Assembly (NCBI GenBank): GCA_965223165.1
Contig: CBDCVQ010000014.1
Location: 124,001 to 188,000 of the forward strand
Direction of reading: 5' to 3'
DNA: 64,000 bases
Origin: JABDMH01 sp965223165
GTDB taxonomy: Bacteria > Bacteroidota > Bacteroidia > Chitinophagales > Saprospiraceae
Shown here: piece by piece, positions 12,101 through 23,200 of the stretch
Layout: every line of letters begins with the position of its first letter
Numbering within the stretch: the first letter of the stretch is position 1
Program-made: the position numbers and the translations under genes
The notes under the pieces: model-generated
Seen by the model: only the letters and a program-made list of their open reading frames with translations
What the model was told of the DNA's origin: nothing
The model's database searches: none

Positions 12101-13233
12101 TTAAAGTCGTACACTTCGCCGGCACAGATCGTGTCTGCAAGCATCTCCTCCAACACATCCAATACCGTCAGCGTCAGGGTGACCACACTGTCACAGCCGT
12201 GGACCGTCGACAGCGTGTCTACATATATACCACTGCTGTCCAGCGCTACCCCGTGGAAGTTGTGCGTACTACCCTCACAGATCTGGGCCACCTGCGTCTC
12301 CGCATACGTGGGATAAACCGTCAAGTTTAAGCTGACGATGCTGTCACAGCCGTGTGCCGTGCTTAACGTGTCTATGTAGGTCCCCGTGCTGTCCAGGGCC
12401 ACCCCGTGGAAGTCATAGGTGCTGCCCTCGCAGATCTCCGCGCTCAGGAAGGTGCTCTGTGTCGGATGAACGGTAAACTGCAACGTCACCACACTGTCGC
12501 AACCGTTGCTGCCCACCACTGTGGCATTGTATACCCCACTGGTGGTCAACTGCTGACCGTGGAAGTCGTAGCTCTCCCCTACGCAAATCTCTGCTGAGAT
12601 CGTCTCTGAGGTGGTCGGTAATACGGTCAGGTCTAGCGTCACCACACTGTCACAACCAATCGAACTGGTCGTCGTGTAACTATAGGTGCCGCTGCTGCTG
12701 ACCTGCTGACCATTAAAGTCATAGACTTCACCAGCACAGATCGTGTCTGTAATCATCTCTTCCAGGACATCCAATACCGTCAGCGTCAGGGTAACCACAC
12801 TGTCACACCCGTTGACAGTCGATAGGGTGTCCACATAGGTACCGCTGCTATCCAGCGCTACCCCGTGGAAGTTGTGCGTACTACCCTCACAGATCTGGGC
12901 CACCTGCGTCTCCGCGTACGTGGGATATACGGTCAAGTTTAAGCTCACGATGCTGTCACAGCCGTGTGCCGTGCTTAACGTGTCCACGTAGGTGCCCGTG
13001 CTGTCCAGGGCCACCCCGTGGAAGTCATAGACACTGCCCTCGCAGATCTCTGCGCTCAGGAAGGTGCTCTGGGTCGGATGAACGGTAAACTGCAACGTCA
13101 CCACGCTGTCACAACCGTTGCTGCCCACTACCGTGGCATTGTATACCCCGCTGCTGGTCAACTGCTGACCGTGGAAGTCGTAGCTCTCCCCTACGCAGAT
13201 CTCCGCCGAGATTGTCTCTGAGGTGGTCGGCAA
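6178..13233 (-). CDS. Giant T9SS type B secreted protein, C-terminal segment of the gene starting at 37225
   Basis: 2351 codons. The apparent start is not real: it is a TTG encoding the Leu of the repeat motif LTVLPTTSE, so the reading frame enters from the damaged stretch to its right. Most of the segment consists of 51-residue repeats with the pattern ICxGxxYDFxG, GTYxDTL, GCDSxVTLxLTV. In the upstream two thirds, four of them form a 204-residue higher-order unit; nearer the end they become more divergent. Two Ig/PKD-like segments with CxDC motifs follow. The last 90 or so residues are a gliding-motility-type C-terminal domain (AANAFTPNGDGYNDYFEV, VFNRWGEKVFE, WDGTFRGEPVNPGVYMYII), the T9SS type B signal. 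This predicts export across the outer membrane and surface attachment or release. I annotate it separately only because the frame is broken between 13234 and 14212. Confidence 0.85.
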   Translation of the reverse strand: MPTTSETISAEICVGESYDFHGQQLTSSGVYNATVVGSNGCDSVVTLQFTVHPTQSTFLSAEICEGSVYDFHGVALDSTGTYVDTLSTAHGCDSIVSLNLTVYPTYAETQVAQICEGSTHNFHGVALDSSGTYVDTLSTVNGCDSVVTLTLTVLDVLEEMITDTICAGEVYDFNGQQVSSSGTYSYTTTSSIGCDSVVTLDLTVLPTTSETISAEICVGESYDFHGQQLTTSGVYNATVVGSNGCDSVVTLQFTVHPTQSTFLSAEICEGSTYDFHGVALDSTGTYIDTLSTAHGCDSIVSLNLTVYPTYAETQVAQICEGSTHNFHGVALDSSGIYVDTLSTVHGCDSVVTLTLTVLDVLEEMLADTICAGEVYDFNGQQISSSGSYSHTTTSSIGCDSIVTLDLTVLPTTSETISAEICVGESYDFHGQQLTTSGVYHATVVGSNGCDSVVTLQFTVHPTQSTFLSAEICEGSTHDFHGVALDSTGTYIDTLSTVNGCDSIVSLDLTVYPTYAETQVAQICEGSTHDFHGVALDSSGIYVDTLSTVNGCDSVVTLTLTVLDVLEEMIADTICAGEVSDFNGQQMSSSGTYSYTTTSSIGCDSVVTLDLTVLPTTSETISAEICVGESYDFHGQQLTTSGVYNATLVGSNGCDSVVTLQFTVHPTQSTFLSAEICEGSTYDFHGVALDSTGTYVDTLSTAHGCDSIVSLNLTVYPTYAETQVAQICEGSTHNFHGVALDSSGTYVDTLSTINGCDSVVTLTLTVLDVLEETITDTICAGEVYDFNGQQMSSSGSYSHTTTSSIGCDSVVTLDLTVLPTTSETISAEICVGESYDFHGQQLTTSGVYNATVVGRNGCDSVVTLQFTVHPTQSTFLSAEICEGSTYDFHGVALDSTGSYVDTLSTVNGCDSIVSLNLTVYPTYTETQVAQICEGSTHDFHGVALDSSGIYVDTLSTVHGCDSVITLTLTVLDVLEEMIADTICAGEVYDFNGQQMTSSGSYSHTTTSSIGCDSVVTLDLTVLPTTSETISAEICVGESYDFHGQSLTTSGVYNATVVGSNGCDSVVTLQFTVHPTQSTFLSAEICEGSTYDFHGVALDSAGTYVDTLSTAHGCDSIVSLNLTVYPTYTETQVAQICEGSTHDFHGVALASSGTYVDTLSTVNGCDSVVTLTLTVLDILEETIADTICAGEVYDFNGQQVSSSGSYSYTTTSSIGCDSILTLDLTVLPTTSETISAEICADDIYNFHGAVLSVAGTYVDTLQASNGCDSIVTLELFVNPVEATTMVEGICAGEVYDFLGTTLDGSGVYYDTLQTAQGCDLLVTLDLTVYPSYSSVSDAQICDGLAYDFHGKQLTSAGTYTDTLSTVLGCDSIVTLHLTVLEILEETISDSICANEEYHFNGQVLKASGTYRHTTTSSIGCDSIVTLELTVLPVQTALVEVEICSGESYDFNGQSINVAGTYVDTLTATNGCDSIVTLELTVNPVLSSTMQIEICQGDSFDFHGLTLETAGTYLDTLSSNSGCDSMVTLELVVHPTYLLMETRTRCEGSSYDFHGRLLDQTGTYLDTLKTIQGCDSVVVLELTVLPILRDTIVAQICTGDSYDFHGQSVSSEGSYADTLVSSIGCDSVVVLNLSLLDVHHTDVFAEICDGEVYDFLGTDLMAGGVYVDTLTNALGCDSVINLTLTVHPVYQTELDYSICVGDSIDIAGKTYREAGTFSDTLSSVQGCDSVLLITVELREVQYERIHATICNAETFDFHGRMLDSAGMYSDTLTGSNGCDSIVMLDLEVRAVTGSVLDVQVCIGQTYNFLGTPISTTGTYSDTLTNVAGCDSIVTLNFSVVETIEVDIRETICEFESTVINGVSYHEAGHYRDTLTAVGGCDSVLHIEILVAPIEYTTLSVSICESDTFDFHGVPLTLAGTYVDTLSTAFGCDSILTLDLSVTPTLHTTLVESICEGESFMVGDTSFAISGSYVVTVPSTQTGCDSVIQLDLTVIPTAVDTTHIAICETESYTFNGVAYNTTGIFTDTLTSAAGCDSLSILDLVVHPLQFSTVMYSICTGDEAVIDGVSYDSDTTFQSIYAGAQGCDSTVTYEVTVLPDVTLSVTDEEVCPGESVQLSVAVSGAGNPTVSWEPASGLSCADCLEPIVTPDSTTTYKVSTLGCGGSIEQAFVTVTVVPLAGMTVSEDQTIDLGEAVTVSAINEQITIPINWYDGTTGELLCSDCPNLTQRPSAPGTYYYRAEAVNPLGCGEEDTVTVTVIDPCEIEQIEAANAFTPNGDGYNDYFEVRNDGVSNITLVEVFNRWGEKVFEESRTGILWDGTFRGEPVNPGVYMYIIRGVCQNDSDFILSGNVTVIR
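9540..13233 (-). repeat. Higher-order 612-bp tandem repeat, block B (about 6 copies)
   Basis: The same sub-unit recurs every 612 bp exactly (for example at 9958, 10570, 11182, 11794, 12406 and 13018). Each 612-bp unit is four distinct 51-residue sub-repeats: AEICVGESYDFHG, AEICEGSTYDFHG, AQICEGSTHDFHG and DTICAGEVYDFNG types. One further copy of this unit type lies at about 14233-14870, on the other side of the scrambled stretch. Confidence 0.9.
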
Positions 13234-14212
13234 TACCGTCAGATCTATAGCGTCACATAGACTTCACCAGCACAGACTGTCTGTAATCATCTCTTCCAGG
13301 ACATCCAATACCGTCATCGAACTGGTCGTCGTGTGTCCACTGTAGCTATGCCGCTGCTGCTGACCTGGGTCTCCTGCTGACCATTAAAGTCGTACTTAAC
13401 TTCACCTGTGGTGCACAGAATCGTGTCTGCAGATCTCCGCATCATCTCGGATGAACGGTCCACGTCACCACATCCAATACCGTCAGTGTCAGGGTACACA
13501 GACCGAGACACTACCGTCACAGCCGTTAACTGGTCGTCGATAGCTGTGTCTGACATATAGACTTACCGTGCTGCTATCCAGCGCTAGGGTAACCACACTG
13601 TCACACCCCGTGGAAGTACCGCTGCTATGCGTGCTACCCTCACAGATCTGGGCCACCTGGGTCTCCGCGTACGTGGGATATACGGTCAAGTTTAAGCTCA
13701 CGATGCTGTCACAGCCGTGTGCCGTAACGTGTCCAACGTGTCCACGTGGAAGTCATAGACACTGCCCTCGCAGATCCTGCGTGTGCTCTGTCCAGCAACG
13801 CCACTGTCACAACCGTGGAAGTCATACTGCTGACCGTGCTGCCCTCGCAGATCTCCGCGAGATTGTCTCTCAGGAAGGTGCTCTGGTGTCGTGGATGAAC
13901 GGTAAACTGCAACGTCACCAATACACTGTCGCAACCGTTGCTGCCCACCACGCTACCCCGTGGAAGCATGCGTGTATACCCCACTGGTAAACCGTCAGTC
14001 AACTGCTGACCGTGGAAGTCATAGCTTCCCGTGCTGTCCAGGGCCACCCCGTGGAAGTCATACTCTGCCCCGCAGATCTCCGCGCTCAGGAAGGTGCTCT
14101 GCGTGGGATGAACGGTAAACTGCAACGTCACCACAGCAACCATTGCTGCCCACCACCGTAGCATTGTATACCCCACTGTCGTCAACTGCTGACCGTGGAT
14201 CATAGCTCTCCC
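13234..14212 (-). other. Scrambled repeat junction, probable assembly or consensus error
   Basis: About 980 bp made of short pieces (roughly 10-40 bp) of the 612-bp repeat in the wrong order and phase, with many indels and stops in all frames. To its right the giant frame dies by loss of a single A (GAGTCG for the usual GAGATCG, near 14232). To its left the frame resumes as Leu of LPTTSE with no start codon. Real unequal recombination would leave whole units in phase. This mosaic is what a failed consensus of out-of-register long reads would give. The sequence here should not be trusted, and the true copy number is unknown. Confidence 0.8.
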
Positions 14213-17200
14213 CTACACAGATCTCTGCCGAGTCGTCTCTGAGGTGGTCGGCAATACCGTCAGATCCAGCGTCACAATGCTGTCGCAGCCGATCGAACTA
14301 GTGGTTGTGTCCATGTAAAGGCCACCTGTACTCACCTGAACTCCATTGAAGTCATACACTTCGCCGGCACAGATCGTATCCGTGATCGTCTCTTCCAAAA
14401 CATCCAACACCGTCAGCGTCAGGGTGACCACACTGTCACATCCGTTAACCGTCGATAGAGTGTCTACATATATACCGCTGCTATCCAGCGCTACCCCGTG
14501 GAAGTCATGCGTGCTACCCTCACAGATCTGGGCCACCTGGGTCTCCGCGTACGTGGGATAAACCGTCAAGTTTAAGCTGACGATGCTGTCACAGCCGTGT
14601 GCCGTGCTTAACGTGTCTATGTAGGTCCCCGTGCTGTCCAGGGCCACCCCGTGGAAGTCATAGGTGCTGCCCTCGCAGATCTCCGCGCTCAGGAAGGTGC
14701 TCTGTGTCGGATGAACGGTAAACTGCAACGTCACCACACTGTCGCAACCGTTGCTGCCCACCACTGTGGCATTGTATACCCCACTGGTCGTCAACTGCTG
14801 ACCGTGGAAGTCATAGCTCTCCCCTACACAGATCTCTGCCGAGATCGTCTCAGAAGTGGTCGGAAGCACCGTCAGATCCATCGTCACAATGCTATCGCAG
14901 CCAATCGAGCTCACCAGCGTATCCACCGCTGTGCCTGTCGCCGTCAGCATCTGACCGTTAAAGTCATAGCTCTCTCCTGCACAGATCGAGTCACTCAGGA
15001 AGGTCTCCAAGATCTCGAGCACCTCCAGATTTAGAGTGATCACACTGTCGCAGCCGTGGATCGTCGGCAACGTATCTACGTACGTACCGCTGTCGCTCAG
15101 CATTAGACCATGGAAGTCATACAAGGTACCGTCACATATCTGTGCCGTTATCGTCTCGGCATATGCCGGGTGGACCGTCAGGTTTAACGTCACCACGCTG
15201 TCACAGCCGTGGATCGTCGACAAGGTATCCACATAGCTGCCCGTCGTATCAACCAAGTTGCCGTGGAAGTCATAGACACTGCCCTCGCAGATCTCCTCAT
15301 CCAACGTCGTGGATGCCAATGGATGCACCAACAGGTTCAGGGTCACGATGCTGTCGCAGCCATTGCTGCCCACCACCGTGTCTACATACGTCCCACTGGC
15401 ATTTAAGGATTGGCCATGGAAGTCGTAGATCTCGTCGGCACAAATCTCTTCGTCAATCGTCTCCGCCTGGACTGGAAGCACCGTCAGATCCATCGTCACA
15501 ATGCTATCGCAGCCAATCGAGCTCACCAGCGTATCCACCGCTGTGCCTGTCGCCATCAGTATCTGACCGTTAAAGTCATAACTCTCACCTGCACAGATCG
15601 AGTCACTCAGGAAGGTCTCCAAAATCTCGAGCACCTCCAGATGTAGAGTGATCACGCTGTCGCAGCCGTGGATCGTCGGCAACGTATCTACGTACGTACC
15701 ACTGTCGCTCAGCATCAGACCATGGAAGTCATACAAGGTACCGTCGCAGATCTGGACATCCATGGTCTGCGCATACGCCGGGTGGACCGTCAGGTTTAAC
15801 GTCACCACGCTGTCACAGCCGTGGATGGTCGACAAGGTATCCACATAGCTGCCCGTCGTATCAACCAAGTTGCCGTGGAAGTCATAGACACTGCCCTCGC
15901 AGATCTCCGCATCCAACGTCGTGGATGCCAACGGATGCACCACCAGGTTCAGGGTCACGATGCTGTCGCAGCCATTGCTGCCCACCACCGTATCTACATA
16001 CGTCCCACTGGCATTTAAGGATTGGCCATGGAAGTCGTAGATCTCATCCGCACAAATCTCTTCGTCAATCGTCTCCGCCTGGACCGGAAGCACCGTCAGA
16101 TCCATCGTCACAATGCTGTCGCAACCAATCGAGCTCACCAGCGTATCCACCGCTGTGCCTGTCGCCGTCAGCATCTGACCGTTAAAGTCATAGCTCTCTC
16201 CTGCACAGATCGAGTCACTCAAGTAGGTCTCCAGTATATCCAGTACGGCCAGATTTAGAGTGATCACACTGTCGCAGCCGTGGATCGTCGGCAACGTATC
16301 TACGTACGTACCGCTGTCGCTCAACATCAACCCATGGAAGTCATACAAGGTACCGTCACATATCTGCGCCGTTATCGTCTCGGCATATGCCGGGTGGACC
16401 GTCAAGTTTAACGTCACCACACTGTCACAGCCGTGGATCGTCGACAAGGTATCCACATAGCTGCCCGTCGTATCAACCAAGTTGCCGTGGAAGTCATAGA
16501 CACTGCCCTCGCAGATCTCCGCATCCAACGTCGTGGATGCCAATGGATGCACCAACAGGTTCAGGGTCACGATGCTGTCGCAGCCATTGCTGCCCACCAC
16601 CGTGTCTACATACGTCCCACTGGCATTTAAGGATTGGCCATGGAAGTCGTAGATCTCGTCGGCACAAATCTCTTCGTCAATCGTCTCCGCCTGGACTGGA
16701 AGCACCGTCAGATCCATCGTCACAATGCTATCGCAGCCAATCGAGCTCACCAGCGTATCCACCGCTGTGCCTGTCGCCATCAGTATCTGACCGTTAAAGT
16801 CATAACTCTCACCTGCACAGATCGAGTCACTCAGGAAGGTCTCCAAGATCTCGAGCACCTCCAGATGTAGAGTGATCACACTGTCGCAGCCATGGATCGT
16901 CGGCAACGTATCTACGTACGTACCACTGTCACTCAACATCAGACCATGGAAGTCATACAAGGTACCGTCACATATCTGCGCCGTTATCGTCTCGGCATAT
17001 GCCGGGTGGACCGTCAAGTTTAACGTCACCACACTGTCACAGCCGTGGATCGTCGACAAGGTATCCACATAGCTGCCCGTCGTATCAACCAAGTTGCCGT
17101 GGAAGTCATAGACACTGCCCTCGCAGATCTCCGCATCCAACGTCGTGTATGCCAACGGATGCACCAACAGGTTCAGGGTCACGATGCTGTCACAGCCATT

Positions 17201-20200
17201 GCTGCCTACCACCGTGTCTACATACGTCCCGCTGGCATTTAAGGATTGGCCATGGAAGTCGTAGATCTCATCGGCACAAATCTCTTCGTCAATCGTCTCC
17301 GCCTGGACCGGAAGCACCGTCAGATCCATCGTCACAATGCTGTCGCAGCCAATCGAGCTCACCAGCGTATCCACCGCTGTGCCTGTGGCCGTCAGCATCT
17401 GACCGTTAAAGTCATAGCTCTCTCCTGCACAGATCGAGTCACTCAGGAAGGTCTCCAAGATCTCGAGCACCTCTAGATTTAGAGTGATCACGCTGTCGCA
17501 GCCGTGGATCGTCGGCAACGTATCTACGTACGTACCGCTGTCGCTCAGCATCAGACCATGGAAGTCATACAAGGTACCGTCACATATCTGCGCCGTTATC
17601 GTCTCGGCATACGCCGGGTGGACCGTCAGGTTTGACGTCACCACACTGTCACAGCCGTGGATCGTCGACAAGGTATCCACATAGCTGCCCGTCGTATCAA
17701 CCAAGTTGCCGTGGAAGTCATAGACACTGCCCTCGCAGATCTCCGCATCCAACGTCGTGGATGCCAACGGATGCACCACCAGGTTCAGGGTCACGATGCT
17801 GTCACAACCATTGCTGCCCACCACCGTGTCTACATACGTCCCGCTGGCATTTAAGGATTGGCCATGGAAGTCGTAGATCTCATCCGCACAAATCTCTTCT
17901 TCTATCGTCTCCGCCTGGACCGGAAGCACCGTCAGATCCATCGTCACAATGCTGTCGCAACCAATCGAGCTCACCAGCGTATCCACCGCTGTGCCTGTCG
18001 CCGTCAGTATCTGACCGTTAAAGTCATAGCTCTCTCCTGCACAGATCGAGTCACTCAAGTAGGTCTCCAGTATATCCAGTACGGCCAGATTTAGAGTGAT
18101 CACACTGTCGCAGCCGTGGATCGTCGGCAACGTATCTACGTACGTACCGCTGTCGCTCAACATCAACCCATGGAAGTCATACAAGGTACCGTCACATATC
18201 TGCGCCGTTATCGTCTCGGCATACGCCGGGTGGACCGTCAGGTTTGACGTCACCACACTGTCACAGCCGTGGATCGTCGACAAGGTATCCACATAGCTGC
18301 CCGTCGTATCAACCAAGTTGCCGTGGAAGTCATAGACACTGCCCTCGCAGATCTCCGCATCCAACGTCGTGGATGCCAACGGATGCACCACCAGGTTCAG
18401 GGTCACGATGCTGTCACAACCATTGCTGCCCACCACCGTGTCTACATACGTCCCGCTGGCATTTAAGGATTGGCCATGGAAGTCGTAGATCTCATCCGCA
18501 CAAATCTCTTCTTCTATCGTCTCCGCCTGGACCGGAAGCACCGTCAGATCCATCGTCACAATGCTGTCGCAACCAATCGAGCTCACCAGCGTATCCACCG
18601 CTGTGCCTGTCGCCGTCAGTATCTGACCGTTAAAGTCATAGCTCTCTCCTGCACAGATCGAGTCACTCAAGTAGGTCTCCAGTATATCCAGTACGGCCAG
18701 ATTTAGAGTGATCACACTGTCGCAGCCGTGGATCGTCGGCAACGTATCTACGTACGTACCGCTGTCGCTCAACATCAACCCATGGAAGTCATACAAGGTA
18801 CCGTCACATATCTGCGCCGTTATCGTCTCGGTATATGCCGGGTGGACCGTCAAGTTTAACGTCACCACACTGTCACAGCCGTGGATCGTCGACAAGGTAT
18901 CCACATAGCTGCCCGTCGTATCAACCAAGTTGCCGTGGAAGTCATAGACACTGCCCTCGCAGATCTCCGCATCCAACGTCGTGGATGCCAACGGATGCAC
19001 CACCAGGTTCAGGGTCACGATGCTGTCGCAGCCATTGCTGCCCACCACCGTATCTACATACGTCCCACTGGCATTTAAGGATTGGCCATGGAAGTCGTAG
19101 ATCTCGTCGGCACAAATCTCTTCGTCAATCGTCTCCGCCTGGACCGGAAGCACCGTCAGATCCATCGTCACTATGCTGTCGCAGCCAATCGAGCTCACCA
19201 GCGTATCCACCGCTGTGCCTGTCGCTGTCAGTGTCTGACCGTTAAAGTCATAACTCTCTCCTGCACAGATCGAGTCGCTCAAGTAGGTCTCCAGTATATC
19301 CAGCACGGCCAGGTTAAGAGTGATCACACTATCGCAGCCGAGGATCGTCGGCAACGTATCTACGTACGTACCGCTGTCGCTCAACATCAGACCATGGAAG
19401 TCATACAAGGTGCCCTCGCAGATCTGGACATCCACTGTCTGCGCATACGCCGGGTGGACCGTCAGGTTTAACGTCACCACACTGTCACACCCGTGGATGG
19501 TCGATAAGGTATCCACATAGCTGCCCGTTGTATCAACCAAGTTGCCGTGGAAGTCATAGACACTGCCCTCGCAGATCTCCGCATCCAACGTCGTGGATGC
19601 CAACGGATGCACCAACAGGTTCAGGGTCACGATGCTGTCGCAACCATTGCTGCCCACCACCGTGTCCACATACGTCCCGCTGGCATTTAAGGATTGGCCA
19701 TGGAAGTCGTAGATCTCATCGGCACAAATCTCTTCGTCAATCGTCTCCGCCTGGACCGGAAGCACCGTCAGATCCATCGTCACAATGCTGTCGCAACCAA
19801 TCGAGCTCACCAGCGTATCCACCGCTGTGCCTGTCGCCGTCAGTATCTGACCGTTAAAGTCATAGCTCTCACCTGCACAGATCGAGTCGCTCAAGTAGGT
19901 CTCCAGTATATCCAGCACGGCCAGGTTAAGAGTGATCACGCTGTCGCAGCCGTGGATCGTCGGCAACGTATCTACGTACGTACCGCTGTCGCTCAACATC
20001 AACCCATGGAAGTCATACAAGGTGCCGTCGCAGATCTGGACATCCATGGTCTGCGCATACGCCGGGTGGACCGTCAGGTTTAACGTCACCACGCTGTCAC
20101 AGCCGTGGATGGTCGACAAGGTATCCACATAGCTGCCCGTCGTATCAACCAAGTTGCCGTGGAAGTCATAGACACTGCCCTCGCAGATCTCCGCATCCAA

Positions 20201-23200
20201 CGTCGTGGACGCCAACGGATGCACCAACAGGTTCAGGGTCACGATGCTGTCGCAGCCATTGCTGCCCACCACCGTGTCCACATACGTCCCGCTGGCATTT
20301 AAGGATTGGCCATGGAAGTCGTAGATCTCATCGGCACAAATCTCTTCGGCAATCGTCTCCGCCTGGACCGGAAGCACCGTCAGATCCATCGTCACAATGC
20401 TGTCGCAGCCAATCGAGCTCACTAGCGTATCCACCGCTGTGCCTGTCGCCGTCAGTATCTGACCGTTAAAGTCATAGCTCTCACCTGCACAGATCGAGTC
20501 GCTCAAGTAGGTCTCCAGTATATCCAGCACGGCCAGGTTAAGAGTGATCACGCTGTCGCAGCCGTGGATCGTCGGCAACGTATCTACGTACGTACCGCTG
20601 TCGCTCAACATCAACCCATGGAAGTCATACATGGTGCCATCGCAGATCTGGACATCCATCGTCTGCGCATACGCCGGGTGGACTGTCAGGTTTAACGTCA
20701 CCACACTGTCACAATTCCAAACATTAGTGAGAGTTGCTGAGTAGGTACCACTACTATCCAGTGCTGTCCCGTTGAACATAAAGATCTCACCCTGACAGAT
20801 CTCTTGGTTTACCGTCTCAAATGTGACGGGGTTGACTATCAGCTCCAATGTAACAACGCTATCGCATCCCTGCGAACTTGTCACGGTGTCCACATAGGTG
20901 CCCGCGGCGATGAGTGGAGAACCATGAAAATCATATACCTGACCCTCACAGATTGTGTCTGCAATTGTTTCATACTGAGTAGGAAATACGGTGAGAGTTA
21001 GGGTCACGATGCTATCACAACCTGTCTGACTTTGTAAGGTATCAGTGTAAAATCCGGCCGCAGGGACCTGGCCGCCCGTGAAGGCGTAAGGTAGCAGGTG
21101 GTCACAAATGGTATCCGTAAGGTCAGTCTGCAAAACGGCCAATACCGACAGGTTCAGAGTCAAAATGCTATCACAACCTGTCGCTGCTACCAAAGTATCC
21201 ACATAAGAGCCGGCAAGGCTTACAGGCGTACCATTAAAATCATAAGTCTCCCCGTCACATATTTCGATATCTAGTACCCCTGTGGTCGGTGGATTGACCA
21301 CTAGTTGAAGTGTATCGGAAGTGGCATTGCAGGCTGAGTTGGCAAGATTCACTATCTGATCCGCCACAACTAACCTATACGAGCCGGCATCACTCAGATC
21401 CACATCAGTCAGGATGAAGGGGACCATATCTGCTCCTGGAATATCAACCCAACTACCGCTAAAGAGCATTTGCCACCGGTATACAGGGTTTGCATAGTTC
21501 CCCACAACGGTTGCATTGAAGGTCACGTCATCCCCTTGACAGGCAGGATTAGGTGCCACTGAGGCGGTCACCATGGGAGCACAACTTTCCACTGTAATGG
21601 TTTGCGATTCCTGTCTGGTATTTCCGCAATTATCTACTGCAGTCCATGTACGGACAAGGATGTAGCTGTTCTCACAGATTCCGGCTAATGTATCCTCGGT
21701 AAAGCTGACGCTCAAAGAACCACAATTGTCGGTGCCAACAATGTCTAACCCAGTGACTGGTGGACTGGGAACGGACAAGCAGCTCACTGTGGTGTCATTG
21801 GGTACATTGCTGATTATCGGTAACACCGTGTCTTGCACGGTAATGACCTGGATACAGCTGCTGCTGTTGAGACATTCGTCCATTGCCGTCCACGTACGAT
21901 TGATCTGATAGGATCCGCCACATGGGCCAGGAATCGTGTCGTCTACGAAGGTGATCACTGGATCTGGTCCACAATTGTCCGTAGCTGTGGCTACACCCAC
22001 CAGTGATGTGTCTGCACTTTCGTCACAATTGACGGTCGCATCAGCAGGGCAAATGATCACCGGTAAACTAGTATCCTGCACGGTGATGGTCTGCAGACAT
22101 GTGCTACTGTTGCCGCATTCGTCCACGGCCGTCCAAGTGCGCTCAATCACGTAGTTACCCCCACATGCGGTTGAAATGACATTGTCTACAAAACTGATCG
22201 TCGGCTCAGGTCCGCAATTGTCAGTAGCTGTAGCCACTCCGGTGGCCGTGGTATCTGTCGAGCCGTGGCAATCGATCAGCACGTCCGCTGGACAGGTGAT
22301 CACAGGCAAGCTCGTATCCTGCACCGTGATCGTCTGCAGACAAGTGCTGCTGTTGCCACACTCGTCCACGGCCGTCCAGGTCCGTTCTATGACGTAATTG
22401 CCGCCGCAGCCCGTAGTTATCTGATTATCAACGTAGGAAATCACTGGGGCAGGCCCGCAATTGTCTGTGGCTGTAGCCACTCCCGTGGCTGTCGTGTCCG
22501 TTGAACCATGACAATCAATCAGCACATCCGCTGGGCAGGTGATCACCGGCAAACTCGTGTCCTGTACCGTGATCGTCTGCAAGCAAGTGCTACTGTTGCC
22601 GCACTCATCCATTGCGGTCCACGTACGCTCTATCACGTAATTGCCGCCGCAGCCCGTGGTTATCTGATTATCAACGTAGGAAATCACTGGGGCAGGCCCG
22701 CAATTGTCTGTGGCTGTAGCCACTCCCGTGGCCGTGGTATCCGTCGAGCCATGACAATCGATCAACACATCCGCAGGGCAGGTGATGACAGGCAAGCTCG
22801 TATCCTGTACTGTGATCGTCTGCAAGCAAGTGCTGCTGTTACCGCACTCATCTACCGCGGTCCACGTACGCTCTATCACATAATTGCCACCACAGCCCAT
22901 CGGTATCACATTGTCCAAAAAGCTGACTGTGGGCACAGGACCACAATTGTCTGTGGCTGTAGCAACTCCAGTGGTCGTCGTATCCGTGGAGCCGTGACAA
23001 TCGATCAGTACATCTGTTGGGCAGGTGATCACCGGCAAACTTGTGTCCTGTACCGTAATCGTCTGCAAACAACTGCTGCTGTTGCCGCATTCGTCCACCG
23101 CAGTCCACGTACGCTCGATCACGTAATTCCCGCCGCAACCCGTGGGTACCTGATTATCGATGTAAGAAATGGCAGGGGCTGGACCACAATTGTCCGTGGC

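Noticed and set aside
6742..13221. Many plus-strand open frames of 60-250 codons inside the giant gene
   Set aside because: They recur with exact 612-bp spacing and merely mirror the repeat on the opposite strand; no family character and no starts of their own.
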